64,000 bases of DNA from Begonia masoniana (GCA_022432975.1 CM039502.1:19291453-19355452); one strand, 5' to 3'. Positions 24,221-34,854 are shown, counted from the first letter of the stretch. The notes: generated from the sequence alone by a model not told the origin. A program made the numbers and translations.

Positions 24221-25457
24221 GTGCATTAGGGATAAGATTAAGTTAGAAAATGAATTTTTGCATAATGTTTTAAAGAAAATGGTGATGCGGCCCAGAGGGG
24301 GGCTATTGATCTATTGTGTAGGCACAAAGGGGTCTGTCACAATACTGCATCTAATATGTACTCATATAGTTATAGGTCATGCGAGATGGGGCTCAGGCAC
24401 GACTATACGTGTTGTAAGCGTGTCCCCCCTCCTCTAGCTGGATATGCCCTCTCCGGTTAGGGGGTTGAGATCTCGGTGATAACCAGAGTAAAGATAATGA
24501 AAGATTGTCGCGGGAGTGTGATGGTGCAGTCAAGGCGCGTTTTGACCGGTGGGGACGTGTCTTTGTGTTTTGGAAGGTATTGGGACGTTATGGGTTAATG
24601 ATGGATTAGTTAGATAATGTTGTATAGAAACATTTTATGGTGCTTGGTTCTGAATAGACGATAGGTTTATATTTTGAGGTTTTAAACGTTTTTAAAAACC
24701 TGTTTATAAACTGCTCTTGTAAAGTTTTATTTGAATTTTTAGTGATTTAATACAGGAGGAAATGTATAGTTTTCGAACGTATCTACGCGGTTCGTTTTTA
24801 TGAAAATGTATTTCGTTTTAATTATATCTCGTGGTTTTGAGTGATAATATGTAGGATGTATGAGTGTCGAGAGATTAATTGTTAATGGTGAGGTAAGTAG
24901 AATTTGTGTTGAGAAATTGTTAAGATGTGTTAGAAGTATGGTATGCAGGGAAAAAGAAAGAGGAAAGGAGAAGAGAGGGAGCCGAGCTCTCTAAAAGAAA
25001 TTCCAGAGAGTTTGGCGATCGATCGCCAGGGGGGCGATCGATCGCCCCTCTTGGTTGCACTTTGGAACTTCCAGAGCGCATGCCGAGCGATCGCCAGGCA
25101 ATGGTGATCGCTGGGCATGAGATGATCGCCCAGGGGCGATCCACCTGGCGAGCGATCGCCAGTGTGTGATCGCCAAGGGGCGATCGATCGCCCCTCACAT
25201 TTTTTGGACAAATGTCCTTTCTGCCCTTTTTTTGTCTTGTTTCGCTAGCCGATCGTTTTTAATGGTTTTTAATGGTTTTAAATAATTGTTTTAAGTTTTA
25301 TTTAAATTGTTTTAAAGTTTTGTTAATGGTTTATAAACTTAGACTTCGATCCCAATTAAAAAAGTTTTAATTCTGCTCACACGTACGAGATTTATTTAGG
25401 ATATAAAGATAAAAAAAATAGTACGAAAAAATCGAGTACAGTATTAGGGTCGTCACA
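24221..25457 (+). mobile_element. Rearranged LTR fragment inside C's right LTR
   Basis: The first ~25 bp (GTGCATTAGGGATAAGATTA...) match element C's own interior at about 21453-21478. From about 24246 the sequence is the downstream part of an E/A-type LTR in plus orientation, with the GGGGGCTATTGATC block, GATCGATCGCC palindromes at 25015-25195, and the end GGGTCGTCACA at 25457. The LTR's upstream half is missing. The minisatellite of C resumes at 25458. A simple insertion cannot explain the filler piece. Confidence 0.78.
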
Positions 25458-26262
25458 TAACGTCTCGTCGTTAATGTGCTAGAGTAGGCACTAGAGAGTT
25501 AAATGCCTTGTCGTTAATGTGCTAGGCACTAGAGATTTAAATGCCTCATCGTTAAAGTGCAAGAGCACTAGAGGGTTTAGCGTCTCGTCGTTAATGTGCT
25601 AGAGTAGGCACTAGAGAGTTAAATGCCTCGTCGTTACAGTGCAAGAGCTCTAGAGGGTTTAACGTCTCGTTGTTAATGTGCTAAAGTATACACTAGGGAG
25701 ATAAATGTCTCGTCGTTAAAGTGCAAGAGCACTAGAGGGTTTAACGTCTCGTCGTTAACATGCTAGAGCATGCACTAGAGAGTTAAATGCCTCGTCGTTA
25801 AAGTGCAAGAGCACTAGAGGGTTTAGCGTCTCGTCGTTAATGTGCTAGAGTAGGCACTAGAGAGTTAAATGCCTCGTCGTTAAAGTGCAAGAGCTCTAGA
25901 GGGTTTAACGTCTCGTTGTTAATGTGCTAAAGTATACACTAGGGAGATAAATGCCTCGTCGTTAAAGTGCAAGAGCACTAGAGGGTTTAACGTCTCGTCG
26001 TTAACGTGCTAGAGCATGCACTAGAGAGTTAAATGCCTCGTCGTTAAAGTGCAAGAGCACTAGAGGGTTTAACGTCTCGTTGTTAATGTGCTAAAGTATA
26101 CACTAGGGAGATAAATGCCTCGTCGTTAAAGTGCAAGAGCACTAGAGGGTTTAACGTCTCGTCGTTAACGTGCTAGAGCATGCACTAGGGAGTTAACCAC
26201 CTTGTCGTTAAAGTGCAGGAGCACTAGAGGGTTTAACGTCTCGTCGTTAACATGCATGAGCA
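25458..26262 (+). repeat. Expanded minisatellite in right LTR of C
   Basis: The same alternating ~40-bp units as 19294-19680, but about twice as long, including a larger repeat of several units (for example around 25735-25990 and 25985-26170). Confidence 0.87.
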
Positions 26263-26961
26263 AATAGTCAAAACTGTATGTGTGAGGGGATTGTGTGTGC
26301 ATTGTGCTTGTTTATATTCGTTATTCATTACTTGCTAAGCATAAGCTTACGTGTGTGTGCGTGTTCTGTGGTGTTGGTGACGGAGCAGTTACACGTGAGA
26401 TGGAGAGTGATGATCAGGACTAAGTGGCAGTCAGTGGCAGTCGTGGGCACACGGGGCATTCCGGTGCGGGCAGTTGTCGGGGCGCCTCGACCATGGTCTT
26501 TGGGGAATGTGGGCTTTGTATTTTAGTAGTTTATTGTAGATTTCTGTTTTGGGAAATACTGTTTTGGCAATGTTGTATTTAGTCATAGTTCAGGGTGATG
26601 TGTTACCCTGTATTGTTGATTTTCTTCATTTTGGTTGATAGCATTTCTCGACGATATGTTGATTGTTGGAGATTTCTTAGGTTGGTTAGATGGTTAGGAA
26701 TATTCTAGATTGGTTGGGATTGGATTTTATGCAGGTATTTAGCATTTTGGAGGCGCCATTTTCAGGCGTTACTTTGTCAAAATTTTCGGGGAGGACGCCG
26801 TGGTATTTAACGGTTAGAATGTTTGGGAAATTAATGAGTCTAGGCAGCTAGGTATGACGTAAGAGAGTTTAGAGAGACTTAGCTTTAAATTTTGCTGTGT
26901 CAATTTTATTTTAAATTATGTTTTAACATGGGATTGGTTAGCAAAGTAGCACACCGAGCCA

Positions 26962-27248
26962 CAACAACAGGGTGTGAAAAGGCCCAATGAAGCTCAGAAT
27001 GTCAAGGGTCGATGCTAGAGAAACCATTTTCAGGGAGTGTAAGTTGTATTTCGGTCGATGCTTCAAGTGTGATAGGGTAGGTCACAAGGCTAGGGATTGT
27101 CAAGGGTCGAGCAAGAGGCCACCGGCTGGTCCTTCAACGATTTTTTCCTTGATCGAAGACGATGAAGCTGCTCAGTCATCAGTGGTTTTAGGTATTATTT
27201 TGGTTTGTGATGTAGCAGCATGCGTATTGATTGATACGTGAGCAACTC
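26962..27248 (+). pseudogene. Element Z zinc knuckle and start of protease
   Basis: A QQQGVKRP-like basic stretch follows the C junction, then a degenerate first knuckle and an intact CX2CX4HX4C knuckle (about 27061-27102). The start of the protease follows. The active-site codon expected to be Gly (DTGA) is TGA here (27239-27241). The last five bases AACTC are the left copy of D's target duplication. Confidence 0.85.
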
Positions 27249-28249
27249 TGTAACGCCCCGAATTAAAAAAAAACCAGGTTTGTTAATCACATACTTTGAC
27301 TGTATTAAGAAAATTCTAGGGAAATTTAAAATTTCCACCCAACGGCTAAAATTCAAAATTTATTTAAAAATATCAAAAACTTGCAGCGGAAAATATTTGT
27401 GTAAAACAGAGTCTTTATGAAAACAGACTAGAAAATTCTTACTGTTTAAACAAGACCATGAGGAAAACGTTCGAAACTTCTCAGAGACATCTACAGCCAG
27501 CTCGACATTTTTGTCAATCTAGCGCCTACAGAGTTTTTCAACACTGACCTTGGACAACATGCCCGTCTACAACATTGGACGACGAACTCTGGACAAGCGA
27601 CTTTGGACGAATAGCTCTGAACAAGTGACTGTGGACGATATCGCTACAAACAACATAAATTTAAACGACAACATTTTGGATAACAATACTCTGGACGACA
27701 ACTTTGGACTGCTGTTCCCCTCGTCCACGGCATATGCTCGTCCACGGCTTTGGACGACATTCTTGTCCACGACTCTATGACAACAACTTGACCGATTACA
27801 CTCTAAGCAGTGAACAACTCTGACTATTGAAAGAACTTGCAAATTTTCACAGTTACCATTCAAAATAATTTGACTCCATAAAATGCCAAAATCCAGTAAC
27901 AGAACTACAGTTAAAACTAACAATGTTTCCTTATCAGAGTGACTTCAAAAACATAACAGAAATATTAAGACTATCACTGTCATAAAAATTCTCAGCACAC
28001 ACATCAACAAAACACTTGTCCACAGAATAAGCAACTGTTTCCACCTTCGACTCTGGACGATATGCTCGTCCACGGCTTTGGACGACATTCTTGTCCACGA
28101 CTCTATGACAACAACTTGACCGATTACACTCTAAGCAGTGAACAACTCTGACTATTGAAAGAACTTGCAAATTTTCACAGTTACCATTCAAAATAATTTG
28201 ACTCCATAAAATGCCAAAATCCAGTAACAGATAGGTTTAACGTCTACGG

Positions 28250-28440
28250 ATTTTCGTCCACAGACTTACTTAAGTTTTATCGTCCACAGGCCACGTGACT
28301 TTATCGTCCACGGGCCACGTGACTTCATTACTCACGGTTTACAAAGACTCATCGTTCACGGACTAGGGTCCATAGACTTACTTAAACTCATCGTCCACGG
28401 ACCACGTGACTTTATCATTCACGGGTAACGTGACTTTGAA
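28250..28440 (-). promoter_or_regulatory. TCGTCCACGG/CACGTG repeat block in D LTR
   Basis: Irregular repeats of CATCGTCCACGGACCACGTGAC type. Perfect CACGTG (G-box) hexamers lie at 28292-28297, 28316-28321 and 28403-28408. The other LTR has them at 35524-35529, 35635-35640 and 35659-35664. CACGTG is a known plant bZIP/bHLH target; activity here is inferred only. Confidence 0.6.
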
Positions 28441-29084
28441 CGATGTTCCTATTCCTAACTTGAGACGACTACACTTGTCCACAGAATAAGCAACTGTTTC
28501 CACCTTCGACTCTGGACGATATGCTCGTCCACGGCTTTGGACGACATTCTTGTCCACGACTCTATGACAACAACTTGACCGATTACACTCTAAGCAGTGA
28601 ACAACTCTGACTATTGAAAGAACTTGCAAATTTTCACAGTTACCATTCAAAATAATTTGACTCCATAAAATGCCAAAATCCAGTAACAGAACTACAGTTA
28701 AAACTAACAATGTTTCCTTATCAGAGTGACTTCAAAAACATAACAGAAATATTAAGACTATCACTGTCATAAAAATTCTCAGCACACACATCAACAAAAC
28801 ACTTGTCCACTAAGACTTCACATACTGACATTAGTTAAACCGCCTAATCAGTGCACCAAACCGTGGCATAAATATGCTCCATCAACTTCGTGTATCCTTC
28901 TGTAAACTCAGAGAACTCACCTGTTGAAACCTCAGCACCTACATCACAAACTCATCTATTAGCCTAATCCTAAATAAGTAGAGTAAAATGAAATGAAGTA
29001 CTGAAACATAAAACATAATCATGCAGTTTCTACTTTCACAACTCAATTGTATTCGTTTTACGTTGATCCCTCTGTACAATGGGA

Positions 29085-29240
29085 GGTGGATAAATTTCCC
29101 AAGGTCTACATCCTCTACTCGATTAAGGGACGGATTAGTTCCCTTAATAGCAGATCTGATCCCTCCTTCGATGGGAAGTAGATCAAATTTTCCAAAGTCT
29201 ATATCCTCTACTCGATTAAGAGGCGGATTAGTTCCCTAAT
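29085..29240 (-). repeat. Two-copy hairpin module in D left LTR
   Basis: Two ~93-bp copies. The first has the perfect hairpin ATTAAGGG/CCCTTAAT (29122-29148, 11-nt loop); the second (from 29215) is damaged. The other D LTR has two intact copies at about 36350-36475. Confidence 0.85.
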
Positions 29241-29794
29241 AGTTTGTCTGATTCAAACTAATCATGCCTTACCATGCCATTACATGTAAATTCTTTTTCG
29301 TGTTTTTTCATAAACATGATGCATGACATACCGAAAACATACAAAATAAGTATAAATCCTACTGTTTTGTGATGTAGACCTGAAGGCAAACACAAACTCT
29401 ACTTACCTGGCTTCCTAGAAATGTTTGGTGGAAGGCTACTTCGGGAGTTTACTCAAACCTAAAACTATAGATAGAGTATTGATTAGATCTTCACTAAATC
29501 TCATTCTAAACTAGTCAGAAGTCTAAAGAGGCTATTCGGGAGCTCTGTTCTTCAGGCATTCCTGATTTATCGCAAACACCCAAACTCACTCTCACTCACC
29601 GCATTCCCAAAATTTGTTTCTACAAGCTCCCCTATCATCTATAATCACTAAACAACAAGAAAATTGAAATAAAGCTCATCTAGGTTGAAGAAATCGGAGG
29701 GAAAATTACTAAGAGGAATCTGGTCTGCTTAGTTGAGTTGAATGCCGAATAAGGAAAATGAGAATAAGTGGCGGCTAAACCTTCATTAAACCCT

Positions 29795-29803
29795 CTATTT
29801 ATA
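29795..29803 (-). promoter_or_regulatory. TATA box in D 3' LTR
   Basis: TATAAATAG on the minus strand, followed downstream by a leader-like region. The other D LTR has the slightly altered TATAAATG at 37028-37035. This probably marks the U3/R promoter of the element. Confidence 0.65.
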
Positions 29804-29952
29804 ACACTTGCTCCACAATTACACTTATGCCCTTGACTAATCAACTTTAACCTATTTAAGCAACCAATCAAATTTACTTAATTCTATAAAAAAGATTAAA
29901 GTCACAAAATGATACTATTAAAAATCAAGGCTGACAATTACCGGTTGCTACA

Positions 29953-29965
29953 ATCTATCCTCCTT
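29953..29965 (-). other. Polypurine tract of element D
   Basis: AAGGAGGATAGAT on the minus strand, directly next to the 3' LTR, with the conserved TTTTGAGGGCAAAAT motif beside it. Confidence 0.87.
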
Positions 29966-29987
29966 AAAAAAATTTTGCCCTCAAAAT

Positions 29988-31570
29988 TCAATGCTTTAAC
30001 AACTCAGGATAACGGCTCATCATGTTTTGTTGGCGCTCCCAAGTTGCCTCATCTACATTCTGGTTACACCATAATGCCTTTGCTAGCCGAACTTCCTTAT
30101 TACGTAGAACTTTTGTTGCATAGTCAAGAATTTCTACAGGTTTCTCTTCATAGGTAAGAGTAGGATGAATTTCAATGTTCTGCTGTTCTACAACTTGTGA
30201 TGGATCCCGCATACACTTCTTCAACATAGAAACGTGGAATACATTGTGAATTCCCTCCATAGAGACTGGTAACTGTAATTGATAGGTTGTCTTCCCAATC
30301 CTCTTCAATATTGAGAAAGTTCCGATGTATCTGGGATTCAACCTGCCTCTCTTCCCAAATCTTGCAACTCATTTGAACGGTGAAACTTTAAGAAAAACTT
30401 CATCACCGACTTCAAATTCCAAATCTCTACGTCTTCTACTAGCATAAAATTTCTGCCGGCTTTGAGCTGTCAAGATTTGTTGTTGGATAAGAGCAATCTT
30501 CTCCACTGTTTACTGCACAAAGTCAGGACTAATCAAGCATGCTTCTCCAGCTTCATCCCAGTACAAAGGAGATCTGAACTTTCTTACATATAATGCCTCG
30601 TATGGTGCCATGCCTATTGTTGCCTGAAAACTGTTATTATAGGAGAATTCTACCAATGATAAATACTTACTCCAAGAACCCTGGAATTCTAATACACATG
30701 CACGAAGTATATCCTCTAATGTTTGAATAGTCCTCTCGGATTGTCCATCTGTTTGGGGGTGAAAAGCTGTACTAAAATTGAGCTACGTACCCATAGCCTT
30801 ATGCAAACTCTTCCAAAACTTAGATGTAAATCTAGAATCTCGGTTTGAAACTATTGTGACTAGAACTCCATGCAACCGTACAATCTCATGCACATACAAT
30901 TCAGCAAGCTGATCCATCGGGTATGTCATCTTTATTGGCAAAAAGTGAGCAGATTTGGTTAAACGATCAACTATCACCCGAATTGCATCATGTCCCTTTG
31001 CTGTTATAGGATATCCTACAACAAAGTCCATAGTTATTTGTTCCCATTTCCATTCGGGAATTGGTAAGGGTTGCAATGTTCCTGCAGGTCTCTGATGTTC
31101 AGCTTTAACCCATTGGCAAATCAAACACGTTCCAATGTACTCCGCCACACTTCTTTTCATATATGGCCACCAATAATGTTGTTTAAGGTCGATGTACAGT
31201 TTTGAACTTCCAGGATGAACAGAGAATCTAGAAGAATGAGCTTCTGAAAGGATCTCTTTTTTAAGTTCTTCATTTGTCGGAACAAACCATCTATTCCGAA
31301 ACCTGAGAATTCCATCAACAGAATAGTTGAAATCTGATTTATCAAAAGAATCCATGTTTAACTTGTACTTATTGCACTCAGCATCATTAACCTGAACTTC
31401 CTTTATTCTCTCCAAAATAGTAGTCTTCAAGGATATGGCAGAAAGCATGGCTGACAAGCTGGACACAACTTCCAGGTTAAATCTTTGAAATTTTGTCTCT
31501 AAGGCTAATGGTATGTCAAGAATTAATGCTGAGGCTGATGTTGTCACTCTACTCAATGCATCAGCCACTA
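29988..31570 (-). pseudogene. Element D integrase with chromodomain-like tail
   Basis: An open frame runs from 31568 (end of RNase H, ADALSR) to a stop at 30785-30783. It includes the HHCC domain ([12 protein letters not shown] ... [11 protein letters not shown]), the first catalytic Asp in MDFVVG, and the second site, which reads SNRD instead of SDRD (Asp to Asn). After the stop the DGQSERT Glu motif remains (about 30735-30760). Further decay lies before an open stretch at 30341-29988, which holds the [11 protein letters not shown] end and the chromodomain-like tail (VLRNKEV ... ATWERQQ). It is inactive as sequenced. Confidence 0.86.
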
Positions 31571-32500
31571 ATTCGCCTTGCCGGGGTGGTATTTGATCTC
31601 AAAATCATAGTTCTTGAAAAACTCCAACCACCGACGTTGCCTCATGTTTAGCTCTTTCTCTGTGAAAATATATTTCAGACTTTTATGATTTGAGAATATT
31701 TCACAAGATTGTCCATACAAATAATGCCTCCAAATCTTCAATGCAAAAACTACCGCAGCTAATTCCAAATCATGTGTAGGATAATTCTTCTCATGTGTTT
31801 TCAGCTGTCTAGAAGCATAAGCTATTACCTTTCCATCTTGCATCAACACACAACCGAGGTAAACTTTAGAAGCATCACAGTAAATGCTAAACTTTCCATT
31901 ATCAACAGGGAGTGTTAGTATAGGGGCATTGGTCAGTCTTTATTTCAAAGTCTAAAAACTGCACTCACACTCCTCAGTCCATGCATACCTCATGTTCTTC
32001 CTTGTTAACCAAGTGAGGGGTGTAGCAATCTTCGAGAATCCTTCAATGAACTTCCTGTAATACCCTGCTAATCCAAGAAAACTCTGAATATCTGTAGCAT
32101 TCTTCGGTTGGGGCCACTCCTTAACTGCTTGAACCTTGGCTGGATCGACAGATATCCCATCTCCCGAGATAACGTTACCCAAAAAGTGAACTTGGTCCAA
32201 CCAAAACTCACACTTGGAAAACTTGGCATAAAGTTGGTGCTGCTTAAGTGCTCCTAATACCAAGTTCAAGTGTTTTGCATCCTCATCCTTAGTACGTGAA
32301 TAGATTAAAATATCATCAATAAACACTATGATAAATTTATCGAGATACTCGTGAAATACTCTATTCATGAGATCCATGAAAGCTGCTAGTGCGTTTGTTA
32401 ATCCAAAAGACATAACCAAAAACTCATAATGTCCATACCTTGTGTGAAAGGTTGTCTTAGGGATATCTTCATATTTGACTTTCAATTGGTAATAACCGTA
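31568..32500 (-). pseudogene. Element D reverse transcriptase C-terminal part and RNase H
   Basis: Downstream of TRIM L the RT frame continues (SFGLTNA, catalytic FIDDILIYS near 32305-32330 intact, thumb region [16 protein letters not shown]) to about 31952. RNase H follows at 31950-31570 ([21 protein letters not shown]) with a stop near 31940. Most residues match G, its closest relative here. Confidence 0.86.
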
Positions 32501-32505
32501 CCTAA

Positions 32506-32868
32506 TGATATGATATCGGGTCCCTTACTCCCCTCAAAAGTGCACTTAAGAGTGGAGGTTTTGGACCCAATATATATACAAGCCCAGGCAACTCTTTGTT
32601 TCCGATGTGGTATCACATCATCCCTTCACCCTTTAAGGGCGACTGCCTCAGTCGGCGATCTGACCGGGACATCCCGTAGGATGGCTGCCTCAATCGGCGG
32701 TCTACCTGATGTGCTGCCTAACCGGCCGACAGAAGTGAGGCTCTGATACCAAATGATATGATATCGGGTCCCTTACTCCTCTCAAAAGTGCACTTAAGAG
32801 TGGAGGTTTTGGACCCAATATATATACAAGCCCAGGCAACTCTCTGTTTCCGATGTGGTATCACATCA
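32506..32868 (-). mobile_element. TRIM element L (363 bp) inside D's RT
   Basis: A terminal-repeat retrotransposon in miniature. Two 115-bp direct LTRs (32506-32620 and 32754-32868) with TG...CA ends differ at only two positions, both transitions. The 133-bp interior has a perfect initiator Met-tRNA primer-binding site (minus TGGTATCAGAGC, 32740-32751) two bases from the right LTR. A purine tract (minus GGGTGAAGGGA, 32621-32631) adjoins the left LTR. The 5-bp target duplication CCTAA flanks it (32501-32505 and 32869-32873). It has no coding capacity. Orientation is minus, judged by the primer site. A TATATATA stretch lies in each LTR. Confidence 0.95.
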
Positions 32869-32873
32869 CCTAA

Positions 32874-33240
32874 GGTCAATCTTAGAGAAGACTCGCGCAC
32901 CACTAAGTTGGTCGAATAGATCATCAATCCTTGGTAATGGACACTTTTTCTTGATAGGTAATTTGTTCAATTCCCGATAATCAACACACATATGCAATGA
33001 TCCATCCTTCTTCTTAACAAAAAGAACAGGTGCACCCAACAGTGAATAACTCGGGCGTATGAATCCTTTTTCCAACAGTTCCTCCAACTGTTTCTTTAAT
33101 TCTCTAAGCTCCGTTGGTGCTAATCTGTATGGATTCTTAGATATAGGCTCCGTGCTTGGGTAAACATCTACAACAAACTCGATTTCTCTATCTGGCGGCA
33201 AGCTAGAAAGGTCATCAAGAAATACTTCTGGGAAGTCTTA
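32874..33240 (-). pseudogene. Element D reverse transcriptase N-terminal part
   Basis: RT fingers and palm start ([50 protein letters not shown]), ending at KIDLR where TRIM L splits the gene. A TAA at about 33240-33238 separates it from the protease region. The frame is otherwise clean. Confidence 0.87.
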
Positions 33241-34062
33241 GACAACTAAGACATTTTGAGGACTCGATTTTCCTACAACCTGTGTGTCTATAGCACTGGC
33301 CAAAAAGCATAAATACTCCCTGCATGGAGAAGGTCTAGTATTGATAGGGGAAATAATAGACATCTCCTTACACTTTTTCAAAGCTTGAAAGGTACGTTTC
33401 AAACCACCAGGGGGTTGAAAACTGACTATTCCAGTCCTACAATCGATTGTGACATAATGCTTGAACAGCCAATCCATTCCTAGGATTACATCAAATCCTA
33501 TTATCTCCATGATAATGAGATCAGCGGATAGGTTCATACTTCCCACTGACACCACACTATTAAGCATCACTTGGCTAGAGTGCATGCATTCACCAGAGGG
33601 TAACGTGACATTAAACACATGTTCAGTTGGCGTAGGCCGTACATCTAACTTGACAACAAATGCAGACGCTATAAAAGAATGTATTGCACCGGAATCTATT
33701 AAATTAAAAGCAGGCCTAGAATTGATCAATATAGTACCTGACACTACAGCGGGCTGGTCATCATCACCCGACTCCATCATAGAGAATATCCTTGGCTTCG
33801 ACTTAGCAGGACCATTCTTTAGAGCTGGGCAGTCCCTGTTAACATGACCAATCTTGTTACAGTTGAAGCATCGAGTAACTCTAGGCTTCGGGCAATCCTT
33901 GAACGTATGTCCAACTTCTTCACAGTTGAAACACTTTCTCGAACCCATTCTGCATTCTCCCAGGTGAAATCTCGAACATTTCGGGCACTGAGGAAATCTC
34001 TTGGTTTCTTGCACCTTATTCTCCTTTCCCAGACTGCCTTGGCCTTCACTGGGCCTCTTCAT
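33238..34062 (-). pseudogene. Element D zinc knuckles and aspartic protease
   Basis: An open stretch of about 274 codons. Three zinc knuckles come first: CX2CX3HX3C, then two CX2CX4HX4C (about 33990-33830). A and B have only two. The protease follows with active site DSGA (about 33700-33690), SGECMHS, and ILGMDWLFKHYVTIDCR. It is separated from gag only by a stop near 34065. Ser in place of Thr in the DSGA motif is common in this group. Confidence 0.86.
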
Positions 34063-34065
34063 CCC

Positions 34066-34854
34066 TCACTGTTGGTGTGGCTGAATAAACTTTCGTGGGG
34101 CTTCTCTTTGTCCAGCACACTTCATTTCTGCTTCTTTCACTTCTAATGCTGTAGACACAACTTCACCGTAAGACAAACCTTTAATACCCGAAAACTTGAC
34201 TCCTCTGTAAATCTCTGGCTTCAGTCCTTGTACAAATTGAAACACCTTATCCTCATTCCTGTGCACAAGGTGTCCAACAAACCTGGACAGGGACTCAAAC
34301 TGTCTATTGTACTCAGACACGGACCCTGTCTGCTTCAGGTTTAGAAACTCCACCTTCTTTGTGGCCTGGACGGTGCTGTTAATGTATTTCTCATAGAAAG
34401 TTTCCTTGAATTGTGTCCAAGACATTGCCAAAGCATCAGTGGTGGTCTCCATTGTTTCCCACCAAAGTTGAGCATCTCCAGCCAAATGGAATGTTGCCAA
34501 AGTGACTTTGTCTTCTTCTCTAACGTTGGCACATCTGAACATACTCTCAATCTTCCTAAGCCATCCCTCGTCAACAATCGGATTGAATGACTGTCCATCA
34601 AATGTGGGCGGTTGTAATCTCTGGAATCTGTCTCCTAATTGCTCATTGTTGGAATACGAGTTGGCACTCCCTTGCACATATCGGTTCAAAAGTAGTCCCA
34701 ATTTCTCAGACTGCTGACGCACCAAAGCTGTCAGCTCCCTAATCACACTAGGATCCTCCTCAGTTCTCAAATTTGGTGTCTCTCTTGGTACTCTTGGTCT
34801 TCCTGGTCGTCTAGCCGTTTTGCTATATTTCTGGACAAGGTTAATTACTCTCAT
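34066..34854 (-). pseudogene. Element D gag
   Basis: Open for about 262 codons from ATG 34854. The N-terminal basic/proline segment is followed by the capsid domain (FQRLQPPTFDGQS, WLRKIESMF, LWWETMETTTDAL, FYEKYINSTVQ, SEYNRQFESLSRFVGHLV, VFQFVQGLKPEI) up to the knuckles. The stop at its end separates it from the zinc-knuckle/protease frame; in A the two are in one frame, so this stop is probably a mutation. It would form the particle shell that packages element RNA. Confidence 0.83.

Larger units (their letters stand above)
17852..26961 (+). mobile_element. Element C: non-autonomous LTR retrotransposon (LARD-like)
   Basis: Two closely similar LTRs (17852-20411 and 22555-26961) flank a 2143-bp interior with no gag or pol motifs in any frame that I can recognise. 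A primer-binding-like site and a clean polypurine tract are present, so it has cis-acting signals and would depend on proteins of a related Tekay element. The right LTR contains a foreign LTR fragment (24221-25457) and lacks its last 30 bp or so; there the sequence passes into Z through a shared AGCCA. No target duplication remains on that side. Confidence 0.85.
22555..26961 (+). repeat. 3' LTR of element C, interrupted and 3'-truncated
   Basis: It starts TGTAACACCCG and follows the left LTR closely until the minisatellite, which is split by a foreign fragment (24221-25457). The minisatellite is larger here (23993-24224 and 25458-26262). It ends at ACACCGAGCCA (26951-26961), whereas the left LTR continues for about 30 bp to GTTACA. 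Confidence 0.88.
27249..29952 (-). repeat. 3' LTR of element D with internal triplication
   Basis: 2704 bp, versus 2211 bp for the other D LTR. The excess comes from a block of roughly 170 bp (ATGCTCGTCCACGG ... CCAGTAACAG) present three times (about 27731-27900, 28061-28229 and 28521-28690), once in the other LTR. It also holds TCGTCCACGG repeats with CACGTG boxes (28250-28440), a two-copy hairpin module (29085-29240) and a TATA box (29795-29803). Confidence 0.9.

Noticed and set aside
27239..27241. TGA in Z protease active site as a recoded codon
   Set aside because: Z is otherwise decayed, with other stops and frameshifts; a simple Gly-to-stop mutation is enough.
32506..32868. Cassandra-type TRIM with 5S rRNA promoter
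   Set aside because: The LTR has no recognisable 5S A-box/C-box sequence, only a TATATATA stretch, so it was called a generic TRIM.
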